DNA from: Paraburkholderia phenazinium
Lineage (GTDB): Bacteria > Pseudomonadota > Gammaproteobacteria > Burkholderiales > Burkholderiaceae
Reading direction: 5' to 3'
Assembly: GCF_900100735.1 (NCBI RefSeq)
Contig: NZ_FNCJ01000009.1
Location: 1-64,000 of the forward strand
DNA: 64,000 nt
Position 1 is the stretch's first letter, and every line of letters begins with the position of its first letter. Below the pieces are notes generated by a model. It was not told where the DNA came from and did no database searches. It saw only the letters and a program-made list of their open reading frames with translations. Positions 1 through 7,621 of this stretch are shown here, piece by piece. The position numbers and the translations under genes are program-made.

Positions 1-187
1 CGATATCGACAGAGCTCATGGGCAGTGCCATACTTGGGCACACCCGCACCCTGTCGTGCGCGTGCTGGGCTCGACACCGGATTGAACTTGGCGGTTTGCG
101 CCGGTGTCGGGCCTGTTTCTTCGGCGGTAAATCCTCTTTTACCGCATCAGGCCTGCTGCGTCACCCCTTCCTGAACCGGCTCCCGCC

Positions 188-232
188 GGGACGCATCTGC
201 TCTCGCCCTACGGGCTCCTTTCGATGCGTCCC
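188..232. repeat. Inverted repeat, 10-bp perfect arms
   Basis: Arms GGGACGCATC and GATGCGTCCC are exact reverse complements around a 25-base interior that can pair further (GCCC with GGGC). It could be an RNA hairpin or a mobile-element scrap. Nothing downstream identifies its role. Confidence 0.5.
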
Positions 233-304
233 ATAACCTCAGCGCCACCCGTATCAGTCATCTCGGATTAGCCCGGAAGACTAGAAAACATTCCGAATTC
301 CTGA

Positions 305-719
305 CTGACGCCGCCGTTTAACGTCGGATTTCGACCGCCGTTCACATGGGCGTTCTTCACCCGCTTGCCGCTCGACTGCCAATGGGGCGACCGTTGGGAG
401 TTCACGCCGTATGAAGGGTGCGCCGGCAACCCCTACGACGATAGTCTCGATCAGATCCTCAAGCTCGCATTCGACGGCCCGCTTGTTACCCCGGGTACCG
501 GCCGTGCCCCCGGGGGCGCTTAGCGTATTCGAAATCAACCGGGATAAGGTGCCATCGCTGCGCACCGAGAGCTACACCGGCGAACCGCCACTGCACGTCG
601 CCGCAGGTACGACCCTCGAGTCATTCGTTCAAGTCGTGGACCTGGCAGGCGGGCACGTGTATGCGCCGCTGGAACGCGGGTATCCTGCCCGTCGCGCAAG
701 TGCCACGGTTATCAGATAG
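305..719 (+). pseudogene. Possible frameshifted coding remnant
   Basis: Two plus-strand frames look protein-like in succession. The first (305-523) has no start codon and includes a stretch with PYDDSLDQILKLAFDG. The second (about 523-719) continues with VFEINRDK and ends at a stop at 719. Together they could be one short gene broken by an indel near 520. I considered the small DUF5335-type proteins because of the YDDSLD...AFDG pattern, but the match is too weak to name it. Confidence 0.22.
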
Positions 720-797
720 ACGCTGCGAATACCGTCGAGCGCTGACGGAAGAGCTCAACTGCTTTTGGTTCGGCGGGCATCGAACTCGCTGCGCCCT

Positions 798-989
798 TCA
801 TGCGTCGCGTCCTGCTGCCAGGTTGAGCAGCACTAAGAAGCAGGCGACACCGACCATGATCGCGGCCACGCCATAGTGGGTCACGCTGTATTCATCGAAC
901 AGCAAACCGTGTATGGCTGTCGCGATGCCTGCCAATGACAAAAATACGGCCATTGCCGCAAAGACGGTTCGATATTCTGTGCGTTCCAT
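798..989 (-). CDS. Small two-helix membrane protein
   Basis: This 63-residue protein has two hydrophobic segments (about residues 8-30 and 38-58) and a short charged C-terminus (GRDA). The start at 989 is preceded by AGGAGAG at good spacing, so it is very probably translated. It lies just downstream of the CBS-BON gene on the same strand and may share its transcript. I do not recognise the family; small two-helix proteins of this kind are common in Burkholderia stress islands. Confidence 0.65.
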   Translation of the reverse strand: MERTEYRTVFAAMAVFLSLAGIATAIHGLLFDEYSVTHYGVAAIMVGVACFLVLLNLAAGRDA

Positions 990-1064
990 GGCGCTCTCCT
1001 AACCGGCTGCGTAATTGAGGGGAACGGACGATTGCCAGAACTGCCTCGCTGATCCCCTACCCAC

Positions 1065-1766
1065 CTACATCGCTGGCAACACCATGGGAAACTCCAGATG
1101 ACTCTCGATCTCCTTGACCCCCGGGACGCTCTCCGCCGCGACGCAGATCGCGCGTCTCTCTTCTTCCGACTGGATAACGCCCCACAGATGCACGATGCCA
1201 TCCTTGACAATCACGTTCTGACTAGGCTGCGCCCAGCGGTGTTTGCTGAGTTCGCGCAAGATCGCTTCACGGATTTCCTGGTCATTGGATGTCGCCGGCA
1301 ACGCCTCGGGCGAGACGCTCGCGAGCGCACGAATCAGATTGGAGCGACTGACGACCCCAACCAGCTTTCCATCGCGCATAACGGGGACGCGTTTGATTCG
1401 CCGCAGTTCCAGCAGATTCGCGATCTCGGCAAGGGATGTGTCCTCCGCAACAGACACAATCCTGTTGCTCATGACGTCGCGCACCGTGTGCGCGTGTTCC
1501 TTGACATACTTGCTAGCGAGTTCACGGGTCGATGCAAGGAAGTCAAGCCACCATGATCGTCTGTGCTCATCGGCCTCGGCGTCAGTGTCGATTTCGCGTC
1601 GATGCAGCAAGTCGCCTTCACTGATCATGCCTATGACTTGCCCCTGTGCGTCAACCACGGGCATGCCACTAATGTAGTTTTCGGCAAGCAGTTTCGCCAC
1701 CGCTTGCACGGTCATGTCAGGTGCTGCAACCACAACCTCTGGGGTCATTACGTCGATGGCACGCAT
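1065..1766 (-). CDS. CBS-pair protein with C-terminal BON domain
   Basis: The 233-residue protein opens with MRAIDVMT, the usual start of a CBS pair. CBS1 covers about residues 1-60 (GMPVVDAQGQVIGMISEGDLL) and CBS2 about 95-150 (KRVPVMRDGKLVGVVSRSNL). A BON-like segment spans about 165-230 (IVKDGIVHLWGVIQSEEER). CBS pairs usually bind adenosine nucleotides; BON domains are associated with membranes or lipids. AAGGAGAG sits ahead of the start at 1766. It is a clear paralogue of the gene at 18003-18692, so the island carries two copies of this architecture. A role in sensing energy state is inference from the domains. Confidence 0.9.
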   Translation of the reverse strand: MRAIDVMTPEVVVAAPDMTVQAVAKLLAENYISGMPVVDAQGQVIGMISEGDLLHRREIDTDAEADEHRRSWWLDFLASTRELASKYVKEHAHTVRDVMSNRIVSVAEDTSLAEIANLLELRRIKRVPVMRDGKLVGVVSRSNLIRALASVSPEALPATSNDQEIREAILRELSKHRWAQPSQNVIVKDGIVHLWGVIQSEEERRAICVAAESVPGVKEIESHLEFPMVLPAM

Positions 1767-1796
1767 AAATCTCTCCTTAAGAAAATATCGTGGGCC

Positions 1797-2261
1797 TCAC
1801 TGCAAGTCGCCTACTACCCCGCGAAAACTCATCTCCACACGCCTGATCTGTTCTGCACACGTTCCATAAGTCCATGCGGGGTCGCCATTACTCGCGTACA
1901 TGCCGCGGCACATGCCCTTTATCCGGACTGTCGTCGTGCCGCTGTCATCGGTGGTGCGCATGGCCCAGAAATAGGCAATGCCAGATTCGTGGGGCGCCGC
2001 GGTCTCAATCACCGAATCGTTGAGTCGGCTGATTCGCGTTCTTGAGTTAAGCTGCACATAAAGCCGCGTGCGGTTCCAGATTTGATCGCATGCCGTGCGT
2101 GAACTACACGTCACCGATGCCTGTTCCCGCGCCTCCTCAAGCTGCGTTTCGGTGTTCCGGAACACAACCATCTGGCTTTCCGTGGTGCAGGCCGCGAAAC
2201 TAGCCAGCGCCAGGAGGAGCGTGGTCCTAGTCAATGCAATCGGCAGGCATATGCAATTCAT
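1797..2261 (-). CDS. Putative lipoprotein, unknown function
   Basis: The 154-residue product has a hydrophobic N-terminus ending in FAAC, with Cys25 a plausible lipidation site although the -3 residue (Phe) is unusual. The mature part has further cysteines (CSSRTACDQ, KGMC, GTCAEQ) that could form disulfides, as expected for a periplasmic or surface protein. It lies immediately upstream of the CBS-BON gene on the same strand, about 30 bp away, and an FNR-like dyad lies 128 bp upstream. No family was recognised. Confidence 0.65.
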   Translation of the reverse strand: MNCICLPIALTRTTLLLALASFAACTTESQMVVFRNTETQLEEAREQASVTCSSRTACDQIWNRTRLYVQLNSRTRISRLNDSVIETAAPHESGIAYFWAMRTTDDSGTTTVRIKGMCRGMYASNGDPAWTYGTCAEQIRRVEMSFRGVVGDLQ

Positions 2262-2889
2262 AACAGCTCGCTCAGCGCAAAATTCGTGAAAATCAGTCTA
2301 CTTGCAGGTTTATTGCTGGAATTGACGGAGGTCAATTGTGCGCGTGTCAATGACACGGGTCAGTCGTTAGCGGGGATGGCCCACTCCCTTGATCTAGCTC
2401 AAGAGCAGCAACAGAGACCCTCATGAAGATGTAGCCTATCGGGCTAATGGTGCAGCCTGCAACGGCTGATCGTCTGCGTCCCGGATCGTCACTTATTCGC
2501 CACGCCGCCCATCCGGCTTGAATCCAGCTGGGTACACCGGTGTGAAATCGTCTATTGATCGATCACGACCATAACGCTACGCGACAGGAATCCGCCTCGC
2601 CCCGCACTACGCGCGTGATTCGCCGGCCGGCTGCGCGGCCCCACTTTCACCCGAGATATTCCCATCGTGCTCGTTAACAAATTCGCATTACATATGGTAA
2701 TTAAGTACGATTTCTTCGATCATCCAGCGGCGGAGAACTTGTCCATGCCACCTGCACTCGTCGCACAAGCATTGCTCTCGGTGCCTGCCTCGCATCCGTC
2801 TCAAGGCGATCAACATGCCCGTTAGCGAAGTCGTCGACCTCTCGCGCGTTGCGGCGTGGACGTATCTGGCACAGGATTCATAGGAGCGC
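2262..2889. other. Intergenic stretch with an FNR-like dyad
   Basis: It holds the FNR-like site at 2389-2402 and no complete gene. A short plus-strand frame (2694-2824) begins MVIKYDFFDHPA but has no convincing ribosome binding site. The downstream part leads into the cydX-like remnant, so this may be what is left of a cytochrome bd operon. Confidence 0.4.
2389..2402. promoter_or_regulatory. FNR/ANR-like box (9 of 10 conserved bases)
   Basis: TTGATCTAGCTCAA fits TTGAT-N4-ATCAA with one mismatch. It lies 128 bp upstream of the lipoprotein gene start at 2261 on the minus strand. No strong -10 element is visible at the ideal distance, so it is the least certain of the set. Confidence 0.45.
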
Positions 2890-3072
2890 ATCATCTGGTA
2901 CTTCAGCTGGATTCTCGGTATTGGTGTGGCCCTCTCGTTCGGCATCGTCAATGTAATGTGGCTTGAATCGCATCGTTTCGATGAGACGGGGGCGTCGCGT
3001 CACTCGCCTGTGCCACAGCCGTTTTCTGAAGCCGCGCGAGAAGCTCGCTCCACGGATTCTCGCAAGCCTTGA
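2890..3072 (+). pseudogene. CydX-like cytochrome bd subunit remnant
   Basis: Read in frame, this stretch gives IIWYFSWILGIGVALSFG followed by IVNVMWLESH. That is the single-helix signature of CydX (YbgT), the roughly 40-residue accessory subunit of cytochrome bd oxidase. AGGAG lies just upstream at 2882-2886, but the codon where ATG is expected reads ATC (2890 or 2893) and a TAG lies in frame directly before it. The frame then runs on to 3072, longer than usual. No cydA or cydB is present. It is either a decayed leftover of a cyd operon or a gene with a non-AUG start; the first is likelier. Confidence 0.5.
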
Positions 3073-3842
3073 AGGTTCTGATGCAGCGCGGCGATCTGCT
3101 CGTGAAGCCGCTTGATGTCACGATACATTTCGCGTCGTAATAGCCTCTCTTCCTGGCCGATGAACGTCGCTGCAATGCTGGCGAATACGAGCGAGAACAT
3201 GCCGTAGCCGAGCAGAACGACGAACCTGGCAAAAACGCGGGACGCAGGCGTAGTTGGCGCAATGTCGCCATACCCCACCGTTGCGCTGCTTTCAAACGCG
3301 AACCATACGCCCTCGGCGTAGGTATGTACCCGTGGCTCCAGCCGGTAGAATCCTGCGCCTCCGAGCGCAAGTACGGCGATCCCAGTGATGAACAGCACGA
3401 GTAACCGAGTGGATGCGAGCACGCTCCGGAGCGATGATAGAATTCGAATCGCGACGAGACACATAAACGCCATGCGTAGCACCCATTCGAGCGAGGACCA
3501 TGGCGTAGCGCCCCACGCGATGCTTGCTGCTCCGAACAGAACGAAAAGGTCGAACCGGTTGCGCAGTAGAAACTTTTTGGGGCTGCGACTCAGACGTACG
3601 ATCCACCCCAGCGAAACCACGAAGCCGAGAAACCGGGACACATACAGCCCGCGGCCAACTGCCAGTCCGCCGGGGGATGCCGTAACCAGTTCGATGTAAA
3701 ACGCCGGAATGGCGAGCGGGGTGAGCGCGAACAACAGCCAATCAAGCCAGCACCACGCGCACACGGCCTGCGGATTGTCGTGCGCATCGACACCCTGAAA
3801 TCCGAGCCGCTTGACGAGATTGCTCATTTCCCGAGATGCCAT
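3000..3842 (-). CDS. Voltage-gated-type K+ channel
   Basis: The 280-residue integral membrane protein has several N-terminal helices (about residues 33-150), then a pore loop with the selectivity filter TVGYGD followed by IAPTTP, a last helix (about 210-232) and a coiled-coil-like tail (RLHEQIAALHQNLQGL). This is the six-helix K+ channel plan. An Arg-containing helix (IRILSSLRSVLAS) could be a reduced S4 sensor. The 5' end overlaps, on the opposite strand, the 5' part of the acetyltransferase-like frame at 3780. A later ATG at 3827 is an alternative start. Confidence 0.85.
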   Translation of the reverse strand: MASREMSNLVKRLGFQGVDAHDNPQAVCAWCWLDWLLFALTPLAIPAFYIELVTASPGGLAVGRGLYVSRFLGFVVSLGWIVRLSRSPKKFLLRNRFDLFVLFGAASIAWGATPWSSLEWVLRMAFMCLVAIRILSSLRSVLASTRLLVLFITGIAVLALGGAGFYRLEPRVHTYAEGVWFAFESSATVGYGDIAPTTPASRVFARFVVLLGYGMFSLVFASIAATFIGQEERLLRREMYRDIKRLHEQIAALHQNLQGLRESVERASRAASENGCGTGE

Positions 3843-4289
3843 GATGTCGGTGCGTCAGTGATTGCAACGCGCATCTGTACGCTGCAGGTTGACCGCCACC
3901 ATCAGGTACCCATGCTGGCGCGCCATACGCTGATCGACTACGATCGTGAGATGGCACTCGTTGCTGTCTACAAGGAACGCGCTCCTGCCAGAGATGGCGA
4001 GTTCAGCGAAGCCGAACACATGATCGGCGTTTCACGCTACATCGCCAACCCTGACCTCACCAGTTGCGAGTTCTCGCTAGTCGTGGATGACAAGTTCAAT
4101 GGTCAGGGGCTTGGCTCAAGGCTGATGTTGTCCATCATGGACGTCGCGCGCCACAAAGGCCTGAGCGAAATCGACGGTCTGGCACTGGTCAACAACGCCA
4201 GCATATTGAAACTGATAAAGAACCTTGGTTTCCAGATCCAGACCTGCGCGGAAGGTCCGGATTTCAAACTCTGCAGAAAGACCTTGTAA
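3780..4289 (+). CDS. GNAT domain fragment of a Pat-type acetyltransferase
   Basis: From about residue 45 the protein (LIDYDREMALVAV, IGVSRYIANPD, CEFSLVVDDKFNGQGLGSRL) matches the C-terminal GNAT domain of the roughly 900-residue Pat/YfiQ proteins, which fuse a CoA-ligase-like region to a lysine acetyltransferase. The acetyl-CoA loop (Q-G-L-G-S-R) is intact. The first 44 residues lie antisense to the K+ channel gene and do not look homologous, so the large N-terminal part is missing. The internal ATG at 3912 is a sensible start for a free-standing GNAT. Either a remnant or a minimal acetyltransferase without its regulatory half. Confidence 0.6.
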   Translation: MRIDTLKSEPLDEIAHFPRCHDVGASVIATRICTLQVDRHHQVPMLARHTLIDYDREMALVAVYKERAPARDGEFSEAEHMIGVSRYIANPDLTSCEFSLVVDDKFNGQGLGSRLMLSIMDVARHKGLSEIDGLALVNNASILKLIKNLGFQIQTCAEGPDFKLCRKTL

Positions 4290-4396
4290 GTGCACGAACG
4301 CCTCATGGTTGCTTACAGCAGTCATGAGTGCCTGTTCGACCATTCTTAAATCGATCACCGACCGCGCGACTGAAAATGAAGGGCCGCAAACTGGCC

Positions 4397-4846
4397 TCAC
4401 GTGCGCGCCTTTTCTTCAAAATGCCTCTGCCTTTGGCTGACACAACTCAGTTCCGACAGTAACTCGGAGACGGCGCCCACCAGATCGTCAAGCGTTACGA
4501 TACCGATCAGTTCGTCCGTATCGGAGATCACTGGCATGCGGCGCACACCGTTCATACGCATGCGCCGCAGGACGTGCCATGCGTCCTCCCAATCGAAGGC
4601 CGTGATAGCCGGCGAGGACATAATGTCGGAGACACATAGCGTCCCCGCATCCAGCTCACACGCGAGAACGGACACCACGATATCGCGATCGGTAATGACG
4701 CCAACTGGGCCATGACCAGGACTTGCGTCAGTGACCACGACCAGATCGCCGACGTGATGGTTGCGCATGAGCTTCGCGGCATCGAGCGCGCTGGTGCCCA
4801 CCTGACAGGTGATTACGTTACGGGTACAGATGGTGCCTGTGTTCAT
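4397..4846 (-). CDS. CBS-pair protein
   Basis: The start at 4846 is chosen because AAGGAG precedes it at good spacing; the longer frame up to 4912 adds 22 poorly composed residues. The 149-residue product is essentially two CBS motifs: about residues 8-65 (AAKLMRNHHVGDLVVV, VGVITDRDIV) and about 75-130 (RRMPVISDTDELIGIVTLDDLV). It has no BON domain. It is divergent from the tandem UspA gene at 5066, and a perfect FNR-type dyad lies between the two. A regulatory, nucleotide-sensing role is inferred from the family. Confidence 0.88.
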   Translation of the reverse strand: MNTGTICTRNVITCQVGTSALDAAKLMRNHHVGDLVVVTDASPGHGPVGVITDRDIVVSVLACELDAGTLCVSDIMSSPAITAFDWEDAWHVLRRMRMNGVRRMPVISDTDELIGIVTLDDLVGAVSELLSELSCVSQRQRHFEEKART

Positions 4847-4977
4847 GACGGTTCTCCTTACGCTGCGGCGCGGGTTTTCAACTACTGTGCGCGGCGTGGG
4901 TGCCCGCGACATTGCGTTCGATCAACCAGACACGTATCTCGTTGCGCGGTGAAGTCATTGCGCCGCCTGGGACACGC

Positions 4978-4991
4978 TTGATCTGCATCAA
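4978..4991. promoter_or_regulatory. FNR/ANR box, perfect match
   Basis: TTGATCTGCATCAA has all ten conserved bases. For the UspA gene at 5066 its centre (4984.5) is about 40 bp ahead of a start site expected from the -10-like CATAGA at 5011-5016, the class II activator layout. It could also serve the divergent CBS gene. Confidence 0.7.
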
Positions 4992-5065
4992 CTCCTCCCC
5001 CCGCACCGCTCATAGACTCCAGATCATGCATCCCGTGCTTACTCAACCGTTCTGGAGCTACCGCG

Positions 5066-5905
5066 ATGAGCTACAAGAGCATTATTGTCCACCTTGACAC
5101 GACTGAACGCGCTCATCCTCGCCTCGAACTCGCGCTACGCATGGCGAAGCAATTTGGTGCGCATCTGACGGGCGTATTTTCAGTGTTCACGCCGGAACCG
5201 CAGGCGTTCCATGTCATGGCCGGCTCGGCCGAGTATTACCGCGACCAGCAGAATTTGCGAAACGAACGTCGCACCGCGCTCGAGCGTCTGTTCCAGGCCG
5301 AATTGAGCCGCGCCGCGGTGCCTGGCCAATGGCTCGCCATTGACGAGTATGCGAACCTCACCGTGCCGCGTCTCGCCCGCTGTGCCGACCTGATCGTGGT
5401 CGGTCAGGACAACCCGAACGATCCGGAAGCCTATATCGCCGACCACTTTCAGGAAAACCTCGTCATGACGAGCGGCCGCCCGGTGTTGATGGTGCCCTAC
5501 GCCGGAAGCTTTCCTTCGCCCGGTAGCCACGTGATGGTCGCGTGGGACGGCAGCCGCGAAGCGGCACGTGCCGTTCACGACGCCTTGCCGCTCATGCGGC
5601 AAGCGAAGAAGACGACCCTCGTCACAGTGAACGACGCACACACCGAACCGGACCGCAGCCGCATTCCCGGTTCGGACATCGCTGCGGTCGTGGCGCGGCA
5701 CGGCATCCATCTTGAGTTGATGGATATCGTCACAGCGAGCACGGAGTCGACTGGCGATGCGTTGCTGTCGCAGGCTGCTGACCTCGGGGCCGATCTGATC
5801 GTGATGGGCGCTTACGGGCATGCGCGATGGCAGGAACTGGTGATGGGCGGGGCAACCCGGACGATGTTACGCTCGATGACCGTGCCAGTGCTCATGTCGC
5901 ACTAG
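5066..5905 (+). CDS. Tandem universal stress protein (two Usp domains)
   Basis: The 279-residue protein has two UspA folds: residues 1 to about 150 (MSYKSIIVHLD, ALRMAKQFGAHLTGVF) and about 155-279 (VMVAWDGSREAARAVHDAL, ending DLIVMGAYGHARWQELVMGG). The second domain keeps the G-x2-G-x9-G-type nucleotide loop (GAYGHARWQELVMGGAT); the first looks degenerate there. Such tandem Usp proteins are usually cytoplasmic and induced by oxygen limitation or stress. GGAG precedes the start, and the perfect FNR-type dyad upstream predicts anaerobic induction. Confidence 0.9.
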   Translation: MSYKSIIVHLDTTERAHPRLELALRMAKQFGAHLTGVFSVFTPEPQAFHVMAGSAEYYRDQQNLRNERRTALERLFQAELSRAAVPGQWLAIDEYANLTVPRLARCADLIVVGQDNPNDPEAYIADHFQENLVMTSGRPVLMVPYAGSFPSPGSHVMVAWDGSREAARAVHDALPLMRQAKKTTLVTVNDAHTEPDRSRIPGSDIAAVVARHGIHLELMDIVTASTESTGDALLSQAADLGADLIVMGAYGHARWQELVMGGATRTMLRSMTVPVLMSH

Positions 5906-6077
5906 CGGCTCCAGCTAGTTCGACATGCGCGGTAAGAGCCCTCGCGCAGTTTGGACGCCCATTGCTTGTCTGGGCGCCCTCTTTCTTACGCAATCAGGTG
6001 CTCACTCAAGCGAACTGTCCACGCAAGTGCCGAGCTTCACGCGAAGCCCGTCAAAAGCAGCGCCGCCCTCAGAAACA

Positions 6078-6557
6078 TTACAAACTGGAAGGAATCGGAT
6101 CGACATCGGGATCGTACCGGACAAGCAGCACCGGCACACGGCTGAGCCGCAGGAACGATTCAGCGACGCTGCCCAGCAGGACACGCCGCACGCCATGCCG
6201 GCCACTGGTTCCCATCACCACCAGATCCGCTTTCAGTTCGTCCGCAGTGCGAGAAAGAACCGTCGCGACATCTTCCCCGTAACTGTCAAGTGTGCGCGTC
6301 ACGCCGCGCACTTTTCTGCGCTCAAACAGATCCTGGGCCTCCTCCAGAGCAGCCGTTGCGGCTTCGTTGGCGGCCGTGCTGACAGGCGAAGGGGCTTCGA
6401 CGAACAAGGTGCCCACATCGACCAGTTGCGCCGGATTCTCCCCCACGCATACAGCGGTAATCGTTCCGTCCGAGGCCTGTGCGATCTTCACCGCCTCGTC
6501 TAGTGCGAGCCTGGCGCCGCGGCTGCCGTCAATCGCGGCGAGAATTCGCTTGTACAT
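6078..6557 (-). CDS. Universal stress protein, ATP-binding type
   Basis: This single UspA domain of 159 residues begins MYKRILAAIDGS. It ends with DLVVMGTSGRHGVRRVLLGS, the G-x2-G-x9-G-S loop of ATP-binding Usp proteins, and a final VPVLLVR strand. AGGAGG lies ahead of the ATG at 6557. The gene is divergent from the truncated kinase / response regulator unit at 6787-7553. An FNR-like dyad at 6653-6666 with a -10-like CAGACT lies about 95 bp upstream, so induction under low oxygen is likely. Confidence 0.9.
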   Translation of the reverse strand: MYKRILAAIDGSRGARLALDEAVKIAQASDGTITAVCVGENPAQLVDVGTLFVEAPSPVSTAANEAATAALEEAQDLFERRKVRGVTRTLDSYGEDVATVLSRTADELKADLVVMGTSGRHGVRRVLLGSVAESFLRLSRVPVLLVRYDPDVDPIPSSL

Positions 6558-6652
6558 GCTTGCCTCCTGGGCTGCCGCCCGGTCCCGTTGGAATGCACGG
6601 CCACCTGGCCGCGCTGGAACTTTCAGTCTGCAAGCGAAACGCTCTGGCGCGT

Positions 6653-6666
6653 TTGACAGGGATCAA
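6653..6666. promoter_or_regulatory. FNR/ANR-like box (9 of 10)
   Basis: TTGACAGGGATCAA has one mismatch to TTGAT-N4-ATCAA. On the minus strand a -10-like CAGACT (6625-6630) puts a start site near 6618, about 41 bp from the box centre, suiting activation of the UspA gene at 6557. Confidence 0.6.
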
Positions 6667-6786
6667 CCGCCGGCCCATCCATCGGGCGAGGCATTAGTGG
6701 CAAAACTTGGGCGCACCTGGTGTTGCGCCGTACTGTCAAGATGTGTGCCCGTACGGCACAATATGAGACAGATCGTGCATAGTAAT

Positions 6787-6909
6787 TCTCATGAACGGGT
6801 GTACGTACTGGGCGGGACTGTCGAGATCAATTCGAATAGTGGCAAAGGTTTCGCGCTTGCCGCGACGCTGCCGCTGCAAGCGGTTCAACAGGAAGAGGCT
6901 CAAACATGA
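6787..6909 (+). pseudogene. C-terminal tail of a deleted sensor histidine kinase
   Basis: The last 35-40 codons before the response regulator read ERVYVLGGTVEINSNSGKGF followed by ALAATLPL. This is the end of a HATPase_c domain of a NarX/DegS-type kinase (normally GMRERV...GG...GKG...LPL). No H-box and no N, G1 or F boxes lie upstream, and homology stops near 6790. Its stop overlaps the regulator start as ATGA, so the two were once coupled. This is a deletion scar, not a working kinase. Confidence 0.65.
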
Positions 6910-7553
6910 CCAGGGTATTGATCGCTGACGACCACGCGATGGTGCGCGACGGACTACGGCATATCCTGCGCAGCGCGAGTGCCTTCGAGGTTGTCGGCGA
7001 AGCCAACGATGGGGCGAGTACGATCGCGCTGATCCGCTCGACCGACGCCGACGTTCTGGTACTCGACCTGTCAATGCCGGGTCGCAATGGCGTCGAACTG
7101 ATCAAGCAGATCAAGGATGAGAAGCCGGCCTTGCGCATTCTCGTCCTGACAATGCATGCCGAGCAGCAATACGCGGTCCGGGCGTTCAAAGCGGGAGCCT
7201 CCGGCTATGTGACGAAGGAAAGCGCCAGCGCCGAACTCGTTTCGGCAGTCACAAAAGTCGCCTCCGGTGGCGTCTACGTCAGCGTCTCAATGGCCGAGCG
7301 TTTCGCACTGAGCCTGAACGAGCCCGTCGACACACTGCCCCATCAACGTCTGTCCGATCGCGAATTCGATGTATTCCGGCGCATCGCAGCCGGCCAGACG
7401 ATCACCGAAATCGCCCAGGAACTCTGCGTCAGCACCAAGACGATCAGCACCTATAAGACGCGCATTCTCGAGAAGATGCAGATGCCGCATGAAGCCGCGC
7501 TGGTACGCTATGCGATGCGCCACAAGCTGTTCGGCGAAGATGACGAGATCTGA
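6906..7553 (+). CDS. NarL/FixJ-family response regulator
   Basis: The 215-residue protein has a receiver domain (residues 1 to about 120) with acidic pair Asp8/Asp9, phospho-acceptor Asp54 (VLVLDLSMPG) and the conserved Lys in YVTKES. A LuxR-type HTH follows (about 150-210; LSDREFDVFRRIAAGQTITEIA, STKTISTYKTRILEKM). It should bind DNA as a phosphorylated dimer. Its own upstream kinase has been deleted to a tail, so another HisKA_3 kinase would have to phosphorylate it; the one at 16106-17581 is the nearest candidate. Confidence 0.92.
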   Translation: MTRVLIADDHAMVRDGLRHILRSASAFEVVGEANDGASTIALIRSTDADVLVLDLSMPGRNGVELIKQIKDEKPALRILVLTMHAEQQYAVRAFKAGASGYVTKESASAELVSAVTKVASGGVYVSVSMAERFALSLNEPVDTLPHQRLSDREFDVFRRIAAGQTITEIAQELCVSTKTISTYKTRILEKMQMPHEAALVRYAMRHKLFGEDDEI

Positions 7554-7621
7554 CGAGCGAGGTAAGCCGAGCGCGCGATAAAAAAACGAAGCCCTTTAAC
7601 GGTCGCCTGTCCTCGCGAGCG

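Larger units (their letters stand above)
1..797. other. Left-edge stretch without an intact gene
   Basis: No reading frame here has a convincing start, ribosome binding site and protein-like composition over its full length. It holds the inverted repeat at 188-232 and a possible broken coding remnant at 305-719, listed separately. It ends at the small membrane-protein gene that stops at 798. Confidence 0.5.

Noticed and set aside
305..523. Naming the left-edge remnant as a DUF5335 protein
   Set aside because: Only a short YDDSLD...AFDG pattern fits; no start codon and an early stop. Not enough to name.
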